Program-made: the position numbers and the translations under genes | Shown: positions 1 to 8,380 of the stretch, one piece after another | How positions within the stretch are numbered: position 1 is the stretch's first letter | Layout of the letters: each line of letters begins with the position of its first letter | The notes under the pieces: model-generated | What the model was told of the DNA's origin: nothing | The model's input: the letters and a program-made list of their open reading frames with translations, nothing else | Databases searched by the model: none | From: Sphingobacterium lumbrici | GTDB taxonomy: Bacteria; Bacteroidota; Bacteroidia; Sphingobacteriales; Sphingobacteriaceae | NCBI RefSeq assembly: GCF_006476045.1 | Contig: NZ_SRZY01000028.1 | Coordinates: 62,001-126,000, forward strand | DNA length: 64,000 nt | Direction of reading: 5' to 3'

Positions 1-322
1 TGCCGTAATCTACTTCGCCTAGAGATTCATTTAGTGGTTTTCCGCTTTCTAGTGTCATAATCTCTGCAAGCTCATTTTTATTTGCTCGTATCGCTTCATA
101 TAGCTTTCTTACGATTGCCGTCCGATCGCCAATTGACGTTTTTCTCCAGCTTTTCCATGCCTGATCTGCGGCATGTATGGCTGTTCGGCAATCAGCAGCG
201 GACAAATTTGGAAGTTGGCCAACTAATTTATTGGTCGATGGATTAATAACATCAAACTTATGTGTAGCAGTGATAAATTTCCCATTTATATATGCTTTTT
301 CAATAAGTAATGTGTTTTTCAT
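1..322 (-). CDS. Succinate-semialdehyde dehydrogenase-like aldehyde dehydrogenase, N-terminal part (cut by window edge)
   Basis: An open frame starts with ATG at 320-322 on the minus strand and runs off the window edge after 107 codons. The visible part has the aldehyde dehydrogenase N-terminal look: a short strand reading YINGKF, then VINPSTNKLVGQLP, a helix with AWKSW, and the segment MTLESGKPLNES, typical of NAD(P)-dependent succinate-semialdehyde dehydrogenases. The family oxidises succinate semialdehyde to succinate in the cytoplasm. The catalytic Cys and Glu lie outside the window, so the substrate call is by resemblance only. It follows ribBA on the same strand but a terminator lies between them. 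Confidence 0.75.
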   Translation of the reverse strand, partial: MKNTLLIEKAYINGKFITATHKFDVINPSTNKLVGQLPNLSAADCRTAIHAADQAWKSWRKTSIGDRTAIVRKLYEAIRANKNELAEIMTLESGKPLNESLGEVDYG

Positions 323-368
323 AACTTTTTATTTTTGAAAACAGGAAAATCAAACGAGTATTTTCATA

Positions 369-405
369 AAGTAAAAAGAGGATATGATTCATCCTCTTTT
401 TACTT
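369..405 (-). terminator. Intrinsic terminator of ribBA
   Basis: A 15-bp perfect inverted repeat (369-383 with 391-405, 7-nt loop) begins directly after the ribBA stop codon. Read on the minus strand its 3' arm contains a T-rich run, so it fits a factor-independent terminator separating ribBA from the dehydrogenase. Confidence 0.8.
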
Positions 406-1620
406 CTATATATTTTTTAATATGGTGTGACCCATACGGTCTCTTTTGGTTTTTAGATAAGTTTCGTTGAAAGAATTAGGCTCAATTTCAATTGGAACGC
501 TTTCTACAATTTCCAATCCGTAGCCGATTAATCCGGCACGTTTTGTAGGATTGTTAGACATGAGGCGCATTTTGCTGACCTTCATGTAACGGAGTATCTG
601 CGCGCCAATTCCGTAATCCCTAAGGTCGGCTTTGAAGCCTAATTGGAGGTTGGCATCTACTGTATCTACTCCTTCTTCTTGCAGTTTATAGGCATGTAGT
701 TTGTTGATAAGCCCGATGCCACGTCCTTCCTGGTTCATGTAGACAATCACACCTTTGCCTTCTTGCTGAATCATCTCCATCGATTTGTGCAGCTGTGGTC
801 CACAGTCGCAACGACAAGATCCAAATATATCACCAGTTAAACAAGAACTATGTACACGTACCAATATAGGTTCATCTTCTTTCCATTCGCCTTTATACAA
901 CGCGATGTGTTGCTCTCCCGTATTTTTTTGGGTAAAAGCTTTTAAGTGAAACTCTCCCCATTCTGTAGGCATTTTGACATTCACTTCTTCGTGGATTAAA
1001 GAATCATGCTTTAAACGATATTCGATGAGGTCTTCGATGCTTATTATTTTGAGATTAAAACGTTTTGCAACTTCCATTAAATCGGGAAGGCGAGCCATTT
1101 CACCATCATCTTTTAATATTTCAACCAATACTCCTGCCGGTTCAAAACCAGCCAGACGGGCTAAATCTACAGAAGCCTCGGTATGCCCCGTACGTCTTAA
1201 TACACCGCCGTCTTTTGCAATTAGAGGGAAAATATGTCCCGGGCGGCCTAATTCCACGGGATCAATATTGGGGTCAATCAATGCTTTAATCGTTTTGGAA
1301 CGATCAGAGGCAGATATACCCGTGGTACATCCATATCCCTGTAAATCTACAGATACGGTAAAATTGGTTTCATAAACAGCTGTGTTTTGTCCTACCATAG
1401 GGGACAAATTAAGGTCCCTACAGCGTTGTTCTGTTAATGGGGCACATACTAACCCTCTACCATGAGTTGCCATAAAATTGACGACTTCCGGTGTCGCATT
1501 TCGCGCTGCGGTAACAAAATCACCTTCATTTTCGCGGTCTTCATCGTCAACTACAATAATCACTTTACCGGCTTTGATATCTTCTATCGCTTCCTCAATC
1601 GTATTCAATCTAATATCCAT
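406..1620 (-). CDS. ribBA: Bifunctional 3,4-dihydroxy-2-butanone-4-phosphate synthase / GTP cyclohydrolase II
   Basis: This 404-residue protein makes both precursors of riboflavin in the cytoplasm. The RibB half (about residues 1-205) splits ribulose 5-phosphate; it shows the acidic motif [11 protein letters not shown] at 25-35 and HTEASVDL near 146-153. The RibA half (about 206-404) opens GTP; its zinc cysteines are visible as C260, C271 and C273 in [17 protein letters not shown]. Both halves look intact and the length is normal for the fusion. No other rib gene is adjacent. A TACTTTTG element at 1645-1652 on the minus strand could be the -7 box. The 75-bp upstream gap is too short for an FMN riboswitch. 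Confidence 0.96.
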   Translation of the reverse strand: MDIRLNTIEEAIEDIKAGKVIIVVDDEDRENEGDFVTAARNATPEVVNFMATHGRGLVCAPLTEQRCRDLNLSPMVGQNTAVYETNFTVSVDLQGYGCTTGISASDRSKTIKALIDPNIDPVELGRPGHIFPLIAKDGGVLRRTGHTEASVDLARLAGFEPAGVLVEILKDDGEMARLPDLMEVAKRFNLKIISIEDLIEYRLKHDSLIHEEVNVKMPTEWGEFHLKAFTQKNTGEQHIALYKGEWKEDEPILVRVHSSCLTGDIFGSCRCDCGPQLHKSMEMIQQEGKGVIVYMNQEGRGIGLINKLHAYKLQEEGVDTVDANLQLGFKADLRDYGIGAQILRYMKVSKMRLMSNNPTKRAGLIGYGLEIVESVPIEIEPNSFNETYLKTKRDRMGHTILKNI

Positions 1621-1695
1621 TGATATCTGTATTTTATTCTTTTACAAAAGTAAATTAGTTTTTAATTTTTTCTATAATTAAGAAGTCATAAAAGG

Positions 1696-3153
1696 TCAAA
1701 AGCGCTGTTTTAAGGATAAAAATCGCTCTTTTATCCAATTTAAAAAAGATAGGGCCTTTATTTTATATTGATCTACATCAAACAAAGCGGAGTCTGTCGT
1801 AGATTTGTAGGTCAAGAAAGCAGCTAAGGGGCTCAATACAACTATGGCCATCCACATACCCCAAAACGGGTCTATTCCTCCGTCTCTCGCCGATTTTTCA
1901 GCTACTGTAGCAATGATATGGTATATCAAAAAGAAAATTATAGCCATAACTACTGGAGCACCTAATCCGCCTTTACGAATAATAGCACCAAGCGGGGCAC
2001 CAATTGCAAATAATAGTAAACAGGAAACAGCGAGTGTAAACTTACGGTGATATTCAATTTTGTACCGGACATCTTTATCTTTTAATATTTTGAAGTCGGA
2101 TAATTTGTTCATATTGATATCTGTGATCTGTTGCACTTGACCTATGGCGTTGTTAATGATATTTCGCTTTGTTTCTTCTGAGGTGTACGTCAAAATATTG
2201 CCGTTAAAATCCACTTGTGCTACTTCGATATCAGCTGGTCTATAATAGGGGGTATTATAATAAATGTAGTGAATGTATTCGCTGACCAGCGAGTTATGCA
2301 TACTATCTATCTCCATTTTGTTTGAATCCGTTTTAAGTTTTAATTGACGGAGATTCATCATTTGATGATGGGATTTGAAAAGACTTTCATCGGTACGTTT
2401 AAAATTAAAGGCTTCCATGTCAAATTTTTGTTCGGTTTCCTTAAAATAAAAACGAGTAAATTGTTGACGTGGGTCATATCGTTTGGCATTTTTTGCCCTA
2501 GCATCTTCATAGCGTACCCCGTCTATCAATTTGATAATCATGTATTTTTGGTCACGCGAATTGTATATAAATCCTTCTTTGGCTATCATGACGTTGCTGG
2601 ATGCATTTCCACTTTGATGGTTGTAAATAGTAAGATCGTATAATGTTTTTCCATCTTCACTCTTACTTTTAGCACGTATGGCATACCCTGGGATAGTATT
2701 GTTAAATACCCCGGGTTTAATTAGAAAGTCTGCTTGCTTCTGACGCACGTCATATAACAGAGAACCCATTTTTAAATTGACGATGGGAAGGATATAGTCG
2801 GAAAAAAGGAACGAAGAGATACTAAATAATCCTACTAAGACAAAGAGGGGGGTCATTGCTTTACGTAATGATACACCTGCTGCTTTTATAGCCACCAATT
2901 CGTAGCTTTCTCCGAGATTTCCAAACGTCATAATAGACGATAAAAGCATAGACAGAGGTAATGCCATCGACAACTGGACAGCGCATTGATAACCTATAAG
3001 TTCTAAAATTACATACCATTCAAATCCCTTGCCGATTAAATCGTCAATGTATTTAAATAGAAAAAGCATTAAAAGCACAAACATCACAATACAGAATGTG
3101 ACTAAAAAGGGCTTTATAAATGCTTGTAAAATTAATAAGTGAACCTTCTTCAT
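1696..3153 (-). CDS. LptF/LptG family permease (YjgP/YjgQ)
   Basis: A 485-residue membrane protein of the LptF/LptG family, the inner-membrane part of the LptB2FG transporter that extracts lipopolysaccharide and feeds the periplasmic bridge. Membrane segments lie at about residues 10-35, 50-80 and 100-120, followed by a long soluble periplasmic region, then C-terminal segments beginning near FTLAVSCLLLFAIGAPLG. It is longer than the enterobacterial proteins (about 360 residues) because of an enlarged periplasmic region, which I recall as common in Bacteroidota. Which of LptF or LptG it matches cannot be told here. The ATPase gene is not in the window. Confidence 0.9.
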   Translation of the reverse strand: MKKVHLLILQAFIKPFLVTFCIVMFVLLMLFLFKYIDDLIGKGFEWYVILELIGYQCAVQLSMALPLSMLLSSIMTFGNLGESYELVAIKAAGVSLRKAMTPLFVLVGLFSISSFLFSDYILPIVNLKMGSLLYDVRQKQADFLIKPGVFNNTIPGYAIRAKSKSEDGKTLYDLTIYNHQSGNASSNVMIAKEGFIYNSRDQKYMIIKLIDGVRYEDARAKNAKRYDPRQQFTRFYFKETEQKFDMEAFNFKRTDESLFKSHHQMMNLRQLKLKTDSNKMEIDSMHNSLVSEYIHYIYYNTPYYRPADIEVAQVDFNGNILTYTSEETKRNIINNAIGQVQQITDINMNKLSDFKILKDKDVRYKIEYHRKFTLAVSCLLLFAIGAPLGAIIRKGGLGAPVVMAIIFFLIYHIIATVAEKSARDGGIDPFWGMWMAIVVLSPLAAFLTYKSTTDSALFDVDQYKIKALSFLNWIKERFLSLKQRF

Positions 3154-3223
3154 ATCAGCGAGAATCCATTCCTATAACGTCAAAAACGAGAGGTATGATA
3201 ATACGCAACAAAGATAAGATTTT

Positions 3224-3601
3224 TTAGGCACCAATTACGCTTTGTAAATAGCTTATCGAATTATCCCATATTTTTTTACGGTCTTCGACATTTTCATCTT
3301 TTGCGTAATCCGTGATAGCTAAAGCTACATCATTAGTTAGTTCATCTTGGATAATCTCCATTTCGAAAAAGTTTGGTTCATCGTCAATCCATTTAAATTT
3401 AACTGATTTATTTTCTTTAGAAGTAGCGACACGTGCTTTAAATGATTCACCATCCCAAATAAACTCGTAAACACCGTCATGGTAATTCACGTCGTCAGCA
3501 AACCACTGCGCCAGTTCGTTGGGCTCTACCAAATATGGATACAGAATGCGGGGTGATGAGTTTATAATGTATTCTAAGGATATTTTCGTTTTTTCTGCCA
3601 T
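3224..3601 (-). CDS. START-like domain protein (AHSA1-related)
   Basis: A 125-residue cytoplasmic protein starting MAEKTKISLEY. The ATG at 3601 is preferred over an upstream in-frame ATG at 3670, because the extra 23 residues are low-complexity and unlike the fold. The pattern SSPRILYPYLVEPNELAQWFADDV followed by alternating strands (YEFIWDGESFKARV, SVKFKWIDDE) and a long C-terminal helix matches small START-like/AHSA1 helix-grip proteins. These bind hydrophobic ligands or partner proteins. The ligand is unknown and nothing nearby suggests one. It lies just upstream of the LptF/LptG gene on the same strand, with a 70-nt gap. Confidence 0.8.
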   Translation of the reverse strand: MAEKTKISLEYIINSSPRILYPYLVEPNELAQWFADDVNYHDGVYEFIWDGESFKARVATSKENKSVKFKWIDDEPNFFEMEIIQDELTNDVALAITDYAKDENVEDRKKIWDNSISYLQSVIGA

Positions 3602-3814
3602 ATCTAAGTATGTATTTATAATCGATAAAAGTTTATAATTAACTGATGTTGTACTTTTGTAATAATACATATTTATTGTGTTATTGTAAAGCCTCTATAT
3701 ATTTTTTTATTCACAATAGTGATGTTTTTCACATCTATGGCCTTCATTTTTAGTAATTTGTAGCCTAGGGTTCATTTGAAGGCTATTTTTAGAATAAATT
3801 CTAAAAAAAATTAC

Positions 3815-3844
3815 TTTGAAAATGATTCCTTATTACTATATTTG
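3815..3844 (+). promoter_or_regulatory. Promoter of tRNA-Met
   Basis: TTTG at 3815-3818 is followed after 18 nt by TATATTTG at 3837-3844, matching the Bacteroidota primary-sigma form TTTG-N19-TAnnTTTG. The tRNA begins 13 nt downstream. Confidence 0.7.
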
Positions 3845-3856
3845 CATACCGAAAAC

Positions 3857-3933
3857 GGCGGGGTAGCTCAGATGGTTAGAGCGCAGGATTCATAACCCTG
3901 AGGTCGGCAGTTCGATCCTGCTCCCCGCTACCA
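3857..3933 (+). tRNA. tRNA-Met (anticodon CAT)
   Basis: A 77-nt cloverleaf with encoded CCA (3931-3933). The acceptor stem GGCGGGG pairs with CCCCGCT, with a G-U first pair. The D arm is GCTC/GAGC. The anticodon stem CAGGA/CCCTG has one A-C mismatch next to the loop TTCATAA, and the T arm is GGCAG/CTGCT around TTCGATC. Anticodon CAT is at 3891-3893. The form is an elongator Met or Ile2 type; the choice depends on lysidine modification and cannot be settled here. Confidence 0.93.
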
Positions 3934-3943
3934 AAGTTGCGAA

Positions 3944-3984
3944 AGAGGCAAAATCCAGTTCTAATTCTGGTATGCCTCTTTTTT
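3944..3984 (+). terminator. Terminator after tRNA-Met
   Basis: AGAGGCA (3944-3950) pairs with TGCCTCT (3973-3979), with an inner TCCAG/CTGG pairing, and is followed by a run of T to 3984. Confidence 0.8.
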
Positions 3985-4150
3985 CATTACTTATAACTTG
4001 TTGAAAATAAGCTATATATGCAAAGAACTTATTTATTCTTGGGGTTCGACATTTATCTGTTTTCTTGCTGTATGTAATGCCCTCGGGGAAGAGTAAAAAC
4101 TGTATCCGTTTCTTGGTGTTATAGTCTGCGGAAACCCACTTTAAAGGTAA

Positions 4151-5455
4151 TTAAAAGGCGATTTTGATAGCAAAACCCACACTCTCATCAAGGTTCGACA
4201 CCTGTTTGGAGAGTTTCATGAGATTCTTCTCGATTTCAGCCTTTTCTTCATTGTACTTGTCACGGTACTTGTTGTACAATTCTCCACCTATTTCTTCTTC
4301 AACGTAGCGTTCTTCCAGCCTGTCGATTTTCTTTATTATCTCTGCATGTTGATCCTGTAGGTTCCTGTATTCGTCCTGATCTCCAGCTGTCAATTGGTTG
4401 AATGTAGCAACAGCCTGCTTGGTGATCGCTTTAACCATATCTTTGGCTTTATCGACCTTAAATGTGTGAAGCAGTTTTTCGAATAGGCTATTTAAGGCGT
4501 TTGCACTCTTGTTGTTGTTGCATGCTTTTGTATTGCATTTGTAATAGTATAGATTTTTTTTCTTTACAATATAGCCCCGCATCGGCTTTCCACAATGATC
4601 GCAGGCCATGAAGCGTTTCAATGGGATTTCTGAGTTTTCCTCAATGATCCGGTATCCCTGTGCATTTTCTTTTAGCAGTCCGTTTACCTTAAGGAAGACT
4701 TCTTTGGAAATCATCTGCTCTTGGTTGCCCTCTACAACTTTTCCCTCCAGCATGTTGTGTGCCATCATACCACAATAAAAAGGATTGCGGAATATCGAGG
4801 ATAGATGCTGATGGCATACTTTTAAACCTTTTTCATTTAGTCTTTTTTTTATCTCTTCAATTGACAAGTTGTCAAAAGCTTTCCAATGGAACGCCTGTCG
4901 CAATAACCTGCCTTTAGAATTGATTACAATTTTTCGCTTGCCATTTTGACGGACAGCATTGAAACCCATCGGTGGCTGTGTTGGCCAGTCTCCTCGCAAA
5001 AGCATTTCCTTGATACCGGCCATACATTTCTGTCTGCGTAGCTGATTGTCAAATTCGCCAAAAAGAAAAAGCATTTTCTGTTGCATTTGTCCAGAGGCAT
5101 TAGATGTATCGATTGGCTGCGTTACTGATATGATTTCAATTCCAAGTTTCCTAAGCTCATTGGTAAGCCAAATGGAGTTGTCGTTACGCGAAAAACGTTC
5201 AAGACTGTATACAAGGATATATGAAATTTTGCCTTTGAACCTTTTCACAAAAGAGATCATAGCAGTGAATTGCTTCCGCTCGTTGGTTTCGGCGCTTTCG
5301 TAGGTTCCTCCAAAAGTGGCGGCGATGTTGTATTGCATCCTTTCGGCATAGAGCGTACAGGCTTTTAATTGGGTGGCAAGGCTTAAATTGTCAGCCTGCT
5401 GTTGACTGCTCACCCGTGTATAGATCACGCAGTCCTTGACCGAATTGTCCACCAC
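4151..5455 (-). CDS. Large serine recombinase
   Basis: A 434-residue site-specific recombinase of the resolvase/invertase superfamily, large type. Domain order: catalytic domain (about 8-150) with nucleophile Ser16 in YTRVSS and the arginines R87 and R90 of LERFSR; a recombinase domain (about 155-265) containing IFRNPFYCGMM; a zinc ribbon with C285, C288, C307 and C312; and a charged coiled coil (about 350-425). Such enzymes integrate and excise mobile elements between short att sites through a Ser-DNA covalent intermediate. All landmark residues are present, so it looks active. It ends about 200 bp from the tRNA-Met terminator. No recombination directionality factor was recognised. Confidence 0.92.
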   Translation of the reverse strand: MVDNSVKDCVIYTRVSSQQQADNLSLATQLKACTLYAERMQYNIAATFGGTYESAETNERKQFTAMISFVKRFKGKISYILVYSLERFSRNDNSIWLTNELRKLGIEIISVTQPIDTSNASGQMQQKMLFLFGEFDNQLRRQKCMAGIKEMLLRGDWPTQPPMGFNAVRQNGKRKIVINSKGRLLRQAFHWKAFDNLSIEEIKKRLNEKGLKVCHQHLSSIFRNPFYCGMMAHNMLEGKVVEGNQEQMISKEVFLKVNGLLKENAQGYRIIEENSEIPLKRFMACDHCGKPMRGYIVKKKNLYYYKCNTKACNNNKSANALNSLFEKLLHTFKVDKAKDMVKAITKQAVATFNQLTAGDQDEYRNLQDQHAEIIKKIDRLEERYVEEEIGGELYNKYRDKYNEEKAEIEKNLMKLSKQVSNLDESVGFAIKIAF

Positions 5456-5617
5456 TCAGTAAGGGTCGAATTGTTTGGAGAATCACTAAGGAGAAAAAAA
5501 ACTAATCCAGAAAATGTATTTTTGTAGAAATAATAGTTGTTAAACCGGACAAAAAATATCCGTCTAAGGAACCGATCTGCACAACAACTTTTTGTTCTTT
5601 TCAAACCTCAACTCTGA

Positions 5618-5670
5618 GGGGACACTTTGAAGTGGTGAAGGGGGGACAGTTTAAATGGTATATCCAGACA
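5618..5670. mobile_element. Solo terminal segment resembling an IS21-family end
   Basis: Two imperfect copies of GGGGACA(C/G)TTTrAAnTGGT lie at 5618-5637 and 5642-5660, 24 bp apart. They sit just inside a CA dinucleotide at 5669-5670; on the other strand the segment starts TGTCTGGATATACC. Multiple terminal repeats of this kind and TG/CA ends are typical of IS21-family elements. No istA or istB lies beside it, so it would be a relic. It touches repeat copy 1 at 5672. Confidence 0.4.
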
Positions 5671-5671
5671 A

Positions 5672-5745
5672 GGTCCTTTGCGGATAATATCGCTTCATAA
5701 CCCTCTGCGGGGTTAGGCTTTCCGCAAATGGGCCTACTTAAGGAG
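5672..5745 (-). repeat. 75-bp island repeat, copy 1 (truncated by IS-like end)
   Basis: This is the most diverged of three related segments (others at 7905 and 10184). On the minus strand it reads CGKPNPAEGYEAILSAKDL; the frame then runs into the IS-like end instead of the stop found in the other copies. Differences between copies are largely third-position or conservative, which suggests a former coding segment. Directly upstream on the same strand is the decayed small-protein gene. Confidence 0.55.
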
Positions 5746-5913
5746 TCATTTTTTTAAAGTTTGAATTCTCCATAGAAATTCGGTATCTTGATGTTTCTCA
5801 GGTTTGTCGTAATTTTCTGTTGTAAGATACAGAAAATCTAATATAGCGACAGCTCGGGAATCTTCAACATAGTTGTCATTTTGTGCCAACTCTAGAATTG
5901 CTTGCTCGGCCAA
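5746..5913 (-). pseudogene. Decayed paralogue of the 61-residue island protein
   Basis: The minus-strand frame ending at the TGA at 5746-5748 encodes about 55 residues that align with the intact protein at 8139-8324: AILDFLYLTTENYDKPE here against IILDFLYLVAKNYNKPN there. It has no ATG. An in-frame TAA lies just upstream of a TTG at 5911-5913, so the N-terminus is missing or it uses a TTG start. Loss by truncation is the simpler reading. Confidence 0.6.
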
Positions 5914-6134
5914 AGCATTTTATTAATAATTATGTTGTATAGCTTTCTCTGAAATTGTACATTTGAAGTATTCAATGAAAAGAACAGCAAAAATATCATC
6001 CCAAGTTACTCCGCCTTGATTCTAGGCTAAACTGTTATCTTTCCCAATTTCTATTTATTGGTCACTTTGTTGTACCCAAGTGTTTTTGAGCTGGGGAAAC
6101 AACTTAATTTGTACAATTAAAACTCCACATTTAT
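5914..6134. other. Intergenic segment upstream of SulP
   Basis: No gene is recognisable. The segment must hold the SulP promoter, but no perfect TAnnTTTG box is evident. The preceding 5456-5617 stretch (upstream of the recombinase) holds only a small inverted repeat, AGTTGTT near 5528 with AACAACT near 5582. Confidence 0.4.
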
Positions 6135-7670
6135 ATGCAGAAAATTTTGAACCTATTTGATTTCAAACAGAAAATCAATTACAAAAATGAAGTTTTAGCA
6201 GGTTTAACCGTTGCTATGACGATGATTCCTGAATCTCTATCCTTCGCTATTTTAGCAGGATTGTCCCCTTTAACGGGTCTTTACGCAGCATTCTTAATGG
6301 GCCTTGTTACAGCTATTCTGGGCGGAAGACCGGGAATGGTCTCTGGAGGTGCCGGTGCTACGGTTGTCGTTCTTATTGCATTGGCCTCCTCCCATGGTGT
6401 CGAATATCTTTTTGCAGCGGTAGTTTTAGCAGGAATTTTACAGTTATTGGTTGGTCTTTTTAAACTTGGAAAATTCGTTCGATTGATCCCTCAACCGGTC
6501 ATGTTTGGCTTTCTGAACGGACTTGCTGTGATTATTTTTATGGCGCAGGTTGCACAATTCAAAGTTGTAGAGTACGGCACTGATGCTTGGATGCATGGAT
6601 CCGCACTGTACCTAATGGTTGCACTTACCATCTTAACCATTGGGATTGTTGTTCTCTTACCAAAGATTACAAAGGCTGTTCCCGCGTCATTGGTAGCTAT
6701 ATTGATCGTATTTGGTATTGTATATTTTTTCAACATAGACACAAAAAAAGTAATCGATATTGCTTCTGTAAGTGGGACGTTTCCTTCATTTCATATACCT
6801 GAAATACCATTTAATCTGGATACATTAAAAATCATTTTTCCTTATGCGCTCGTTATGGCAGGTGTAGGATTAATTGAAAGTCTGTTGACATTAAACATGG
6901 TCGACGAAATTACCAATACCAAAGGGCAGTCCAATCGCGAAGCGGCTGCGCAAGGTATCGCTAATATCACTAATGGTTTCTTTGGAGGAATGGGCGGATG
7001 CGCTATGGTGGCGCAAACTCTGGTTAACATCGGTGCAGGTGCTCGAACGAGACTTTCAGCGATTGTAGGAGCTGTTACAATCTTGGTAATAATTTTGGTT
7101 GGAGGCCCCATTATCGAACAAATACCAATGGCAGCTTTAGTTGGTGTGATGATGATGGTTGCTATCGGAACTTTTGAGTGGGTGAGTTTCAGGATTATTA
7201 ATAAAATGCCCCGACACGATATTTTTATCGGAATGCTTGTAGCGATTATAACGGTGTTGCTGCACAATCTAGCTTTGGCGGTCTTGGTAGGAGTCATTAT
7301 TTCTGCTTTAGTTTTTGCATGGGAAAGTGCAAAACGAATCCGAGCAAGGAAATTCATAGATGAGCAAGGAATAAAACATTATGAAATATACGGTCCGCTC
7401 TTCTTTGGATCGACTACAGCGTTTATCGAAAAATTTGATGTCGCCAATGACCCAAATGAAGTAATCATAGATTTCCAGGAAAGTAAAGTGGTAGATATGT
7501 CCGCGATTGAAGCATTGAACAAGATTACAGGTAAGTATCACAAAGAAGGCAAGAAAATCCATTTACGCTATTTAAGTCAAGATTGTAGGCTATTGCTGAA
7601 AAATGCGGAGGCAGTAATCGATGTAAATATCATTGATGACCCGACTTATAAAGTTATGACAAATAAATAG
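6135..7670 (+). CDS. SulP family inorganic anion transporter with STAS domain
   Basis: A 511-residue inner-membrane permease of the SulP (SLC26-like) family. The N-terminal membrane domain carries the signature MTMIPESLSFAILAGLSP and the repeated Gly-rich segment GGRPGMVSGGAGATVVVL; about a dozen hydrophobic segments extend to residue 400. A cytoplasmic STAS domain follows (about 415-511), with VIIDFQESKVVDMSAIEALNK. Bacterial relatives carry sulfate, bicarbonate or dicarboxylates, often with sodium or protons; the substrate cannot be read from sequence. No carbonic anhydrase or sulfate-assimilation gene is beside it. It is the only plus-strand gene of the island and is closed by a terminator. 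Confidence 0.93.
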   Translation: MQKILNLFDFKQKINYKNEVLAGLTVAMTMIPESLSFAILAGLSPLTGLYAAFLMGLVTAILGGRPGMVSGGAGATVVVLIALASSHGVEYLFAAVVLAGILQLLVGLFKLGKFVRLIPQPVMFGFLNGLAVIIFMAQVAQFKVVEYGTDAWMHGSALYLMVALTILTIGIVVLLPKITKAVPASLVAILIVFGIVYFFNIDTKKVIDIASVSGTFPSFHIPEIPFNLDTLKIIFPYALVMAGVGLIESLLTLNMVDEITNTKGQSNREAAAQGIANITNGFFGGMGGCAMVAQTLVNIGAGARTRLSAIVGAVTILVIILVGGPIIEQIPMAALVGVMMMVAIGTFEWVSFRIINKMPRHDIFIGMLVAIITVLLHNLALAVLVGVIISALVFAWESAKRIRARKFIDEQGIKHYEIYGPLFFGSTTAFIEKFDVANDPNEVIIDFQESKVVDMSAIEALNKITGKYHKEGKKIHLRYLSQDCRLLLKNAEAVIDVNIIDDPTYKVMTNK

Positions 7671-7783
7671 TCATGAGTATATCCCTAAATTAACATCGGG
7701 ACGACTTAAATGTTGGAACTTAGGGGCCTTGATGTAATATACGCTCCTTGAAGATGCCTGCATGACTTCCTCGGGGGTTTAAG

Positions 7784-7816
7784 AAATCCAAGCAATATTT
7801 CGTCACTTGGATTTTT
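7784..7816 (+). terminator. Terminator after the SulP gene
   Basis: AAATCCAAG (7784-7792) pairs with CTTGGATTT (7806-7814), with T-rich sequence following. Confidence 0.75.
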
Positions 7817-7904
7817 ATAACAGGGTAAATAATCTTAACAAAACAGACGCTATATATGGGTACAACTCAATATTAAGACAATCCATTTATAGTTTAATCC
7901 GAAA

Positions 7905-7978
7905 GATCTTTCGAATCTAATATAGCTTGGTAATCATCCAAAAGGTTCGACTTTCCGCAACTCGACCTACTTAAGGAG
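7905..7978 (-). repeat. 75-bp island repeat, copy 2
   Basis: On the minus strand this copy reads CGKSNLLDDYQAILDSKDL followed by SD and a TAA stop. It shares with copy 1 the lead-in CCTTAAGTAGG and with copy 3 the run TCGAGTTGCGGAAAGTCGAA. No start codon is obvious, so it looks like the 3' end of a lost or very short gene. Confidence 0.6.
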
Positions 7979-8006
7979 ACACCATATATGGGTTGTCTCC
8001 TTTTTT
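7973..8006 (+). terminator. Hairpin with T-run at the edge of repeat copy 2
   Basis: AAGGAGAC (7973-7980) pairs with GTCTCCTT (7995-8002) and T continues to 8006. It overlaps the end of repeat copy 2; copy 3 also abuts a terminator hairpin on the same side. Confidence 0.7.
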
Positions 8007-8138
8007 ATGCCAATAAAAATCTGTAACCCAAACTGTTAGTGTCCGGTCATTTATAGTTCGATATTTGCGGCCAAGATTTTTAGCTCGTTGTGTAGTATCG
8101 TCTGAAAAACCTACTCCTTGATATTGTTATGGCCTTTT

Positions 8139-8324
8139 TTACAAAGTTCGATTTCTCCTTAGGGATTCGGCTTCTTGATCCTCGTTCGGTTTGTTGTAGT
8201 TCTTTGCGACAAGATAGAGAAAATCCAGTATAATATCAGCTTCCTCCTCGTTCACTTGGATACCATTTTTTGCTAATATTGCGATTGCTCGTTTATCCGA
8301 AACCTTTTTATCAGTAGTATCCAT
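8139..8324 (-). CDS. Small acidic protein of unknown function, Fic-associated
   Basis: A 61-residue protein without membrane segment or signal peptide. The centre is predicted helical: AIAILAKNGIQVNEEEADIILDF then LYLVAKNY. The C-terminus is charged. I have the impression that short Bacteroidota proteins with this NGI-VxEEEAxxILDFLY pattern are common, but I know no assigned function. It starts 56 nt after the Fic stop codon on the same strand, so co-transcription with Fic is likely. A decayed relative lies at 5746-5913. An antitoxin or accessory role for the Fic enzyme is possible, but only its position and size suggest it. Confidence 0.7.
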   Translation of the reverse strand: MDTTDKKVSDKRAIAILAKNGIQVNEEEADIILDFLYLVAKNYNKPNEDQEAESLRRNRTL

Positions 8325-8380
8325 GTCTGAAAAAAGGAGCTTTACCAGCCAGCAAAGACAGCTATAGGTTCGTATCCTAA

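Larger units (their letters stand above)
7671..8138. other. Gene-free stretch of the island
   Basis: No coding gene is seen. It contains the SulP terminator (7784-7816), repeat copy 2 (7905-7978) and a second hairpin with T-run (7973-8006). I see nothing further in 8007-8138. Confidence 0.6.

Noticed and set aside
1621..1695. FMN riboswitch upstream of ribBA
   Set aside because: The gap to the next gene is only 75 nt and shows none of the conserved helices.
6842..7357. Long open frame antisense to the SulP gene, and similar antisense frames over tamB and tsf
   Set aside because: They mirror strong coding genes on the other strand, have low-complexity Ser/Thr/Ile content and no family resemblance.
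5691..7970. tRNA 3'-end remnants as attachment sites in the 75-bp repeats
   Set aside because: Copy 1 shares TTCATAACCCT with tRNA-Met and all copies contain a TTCGAC-like stretch in two cases, but the T-stem does not pair and the conserved reading frame explains the similarity better.
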